Source: Pseudomonadota bacterium
GTDB lineage: Bacteria > Pseudomonadota > Gammaproteobacteria > Burkholderiales > Burkholderiaceae_F
DNA length: 14,204 nucleotides
Direction of reading: 5' to 3'
NCBI GenBank assembly: GCA_023443095.1
Contig: JAEZVV010000199.1
Coordinates: 1-14,204 of the forward strand
How positions within the stretch are numbered: position 1 is the stretch's first letter; each line of letters starts with the position of its first letter. The notes below the pieces were generated by a model that was given only the letters and a program-made list of their open reading frames with translations, was not told where the DNA came from and made no database searches. Below are positions 13,227 through 14,204 of this stretch, piece after piece. The position numbers were made by a program, and so were the translations under genes.

Positions 13227-14204
13227 GCCGCGGCCGCGTGGTGGTGGGGCTCTCGGGCGGAGTCGATTCGGCGGTGAGCGCCTACTTGCTCAAGCAGCAG
13301 GGCTACGAGGTGATCGGCCTCTTCATGAAGAACTGGGAGGACGACGACGACGGTGAATACTGCTCGACCCGGCAGGACCTGATCGACGCCACCGCCGTGG
13401 CCGACGTGATCGGCATCGACATCGAGGCGGTCAACTTCGCCGCCGAGTACAAGGACCGGGTGTTTGCCGATTTCCTGCGCGAATACAGCGCGGGCCGCAC
13501 CCCCAACCCGGACGTGCTCTGCAACGCCGAAATCAAGTTCAAGGCCTTTCTCGACCACGCGATGGCGCTCGGCGCCGAGCGCATCGGCACCGGGCATTAC
13601 GCGCGGGTGCGTGAGGTCGACGGCCGCTTCCAACTGCTGCGCGGGCTCGACCCGGCCAAGGACCAGAGCTACTTCCTGCACCGGCTCAACCAGGCCCAGC
13701 TCGCCAAAACGCTGTTCCCGGTGGGCGAACTGAAAAAGACCGAGGTGCGCCGCATCGCCGAAGAAATCGGCCTGCCCAACGCCAGAAAAAAAGACAGCAC
13801 CGGCATCTGTTTCATCGGCGAGCGGCCCTTCCGAGAGTTCCTCAACCGCTACCTGCCGACCTCGCCCGGCCCGATGAAAACTCCCGACGGCAAGGTGGTG
13901 GGGCAACACATGGGGCTCGCCTTCTACACCCTGGGGCAACGCAAGGGCATAGGCCTGGGCGGAAGCCGAACCGGCAGCGGTCAACCCTGGTTCGTCGCCC
14001 GCAAGGACATGGCGAGCAACACCTTGTGGGTGGTGCAAGGTCACGACCATCCTTGGCTTTTGAGCGCGACCGTCAGCGCGATGGACGCGAGTTGGACGAG
14101 CGGAAAACCGCCCGCGGTCGGCGCGCGGCTGGGCGCCAAGACCCGCTACCGCCAGACCGACGGAGCGTGCACCGTCACCGCCGTCGATGGCGAACGCTTC
14201 ACCC
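13223..14204 (+). CDS. mnmA: tRNA-specific 2-thiouridylase MnmA, 3' end cut by the window edge
   Basis: The ATG at 13223 overlaps the nudJ stop and has a perfect GGAGG at 13214-13218. The frame is open to the window end, giving 327 residues of an expected 360-370. MnmA is the ATP-dependent enzyme that puts sulfur on U34 of tRNA-Lys, Glu and Gln, taking it from the Tus relay. Visible are the PP-loop SGGVDS (11-16), FMKNWEDDDDGEYCS, the catalytic cysteine C100 (NPDVLCNAEIKF), GTGHYAR, DQSYFLHRL and the second catalytic cysteine C196 (DSTGICFIG). YTLGQRKGIGLGG also matches. A run of seven A at 13786-13792 codes the conserved RKKD and is not a frameshift. The C-terminal beta-barrel domain is incomplete. 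Confidence 0.96.
   Translation, partial: MSRGRVVVGLSGGVDSAVSAYLLKQQGYEVIGLFMKNWEDDDDGEYCSTRQDLIDATAVADVIGIDIEAVNFAAEYKDRVFADFLREYSAGRTPNPDVLCNAEIKFKAFLDHAMALGAERIGTGHYARVREVDGRFQLLRGLDPAKDQSYFLHRLNQAQLAKTLFPVGELKKTEVRRIAEEIGLPNARKKDSTGICFIGERPFREFLNRYLPTSPGPMKTPDGKVVGQHMGLAFYTLGQRKGIGLGGSRTGSGQPWFVARKDMASNTLWVVQGHDHPWLLSATVSAMDASWTSGKPPAVGARLGAKTRYRQTDGACTVTAVDGERFT

Noticed and set aside
13786..13792. Run of seven A in mnmA as a programmed frameshift site
   Set aside because: It codes the conserved RKKD before the catalytic DSTGICF, and the frame continues correctly; no downstream pseudoknot or shifted product is evident.
13175..14050. 291-codon open frame antisense to mnmA and the end of nudJ
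   Set aside because: It is a shadow of conserved mnmA codons with no recognisable family.
1..14204. Mobile elements, phage genes, CRISPR arrays or defence systems
   Set aside because: No transposase, integrase, terminal repeats or spaced direct repeats were seen; all genes are ordinary chromosomal families.

Overview
The window is a GC-rich stretch of bacterial chromosome. It has no insertion sequence, prophage, CRISPR array or rRNA. Gene content points to a Gram-negative proteobacterium, most likely a betaproteobacterium and plausibly a Rhodocyclales (Thauera/Azoarcus-like) genome. The clues are glcE-glcF, a DUF3422 gene, an OmpA-type lipoprotein, a three-part pnt transhydrogenase and the conserved nudJ-mnmA pair. 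The taxonomic call is an inference from gene content, not from a search.

Layout, left to right. (1) 1-3360, plus strand: the 3' part of glcE, then glcF, then lrgA and lrgB. glcF and lrgA share an ATGA stop/start and lrgA and lrgB overlap by 20 bases, so glcF-lrgA-lrgB is a tight operon. (2) 3361-4893, minus strand: a DASS/SLC13 sodium-anion symporter whose stop codon directly abuts that of lrgB. (3) 4894-5289: a 396-base non-coding region between divergent genes, rich in dyads and repeats. It holds an FNR/CRP-like site, a second dyad, direct repeats, a leader hairpin and a tRNA D-arm-like fragment. (4) 5290-5925, plus strand: a YiaD-like OmpA-family lipoprotein, followed by a strong bidirectional terminator shared with the convergent DUF3422 membrane protein (5990-7312, minus). 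(5) 7514-7765, plus strand: a small GlsB/YeaQ-type membrane protein, convergent with pncA (7799-8431, minus). (6) 8600-12583, minus strand: pntAA, a nitronate monooxygenase-like flavoprotein gene, pntAB and pntB, ending in a clear rho-independent terminator. (7) 12738 to the end, plus strand: nudJ and a 3'-truncated mnmA, coupled by an ATGA overlap.

Two gene arrangements are informative. LrgA/LrgB are usually annotated as murein-hydrolase or holin regulators, but here they are translationally linked to glycolate dehydrogenase subunits. The plant plastidial glycolate/glycerate transporter PLGG1 is an LrgA-LrgB fusion, so a glycolate transport role is a strong hypothesis. Second, the nitronate monooxygenase gene sits between pntAA and pntAB with gaps of only 2 and 3 bases, so it is almost certainly made together with the proton-translocating transhydrogenase. 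With pncA and a Nudix gene on either side, the right half has a loose pyridine-nucleotide theme.

Limits: all family assignments are by eye from motifs and remembered family sequences. Promoter and operator calls are pattern matches only.
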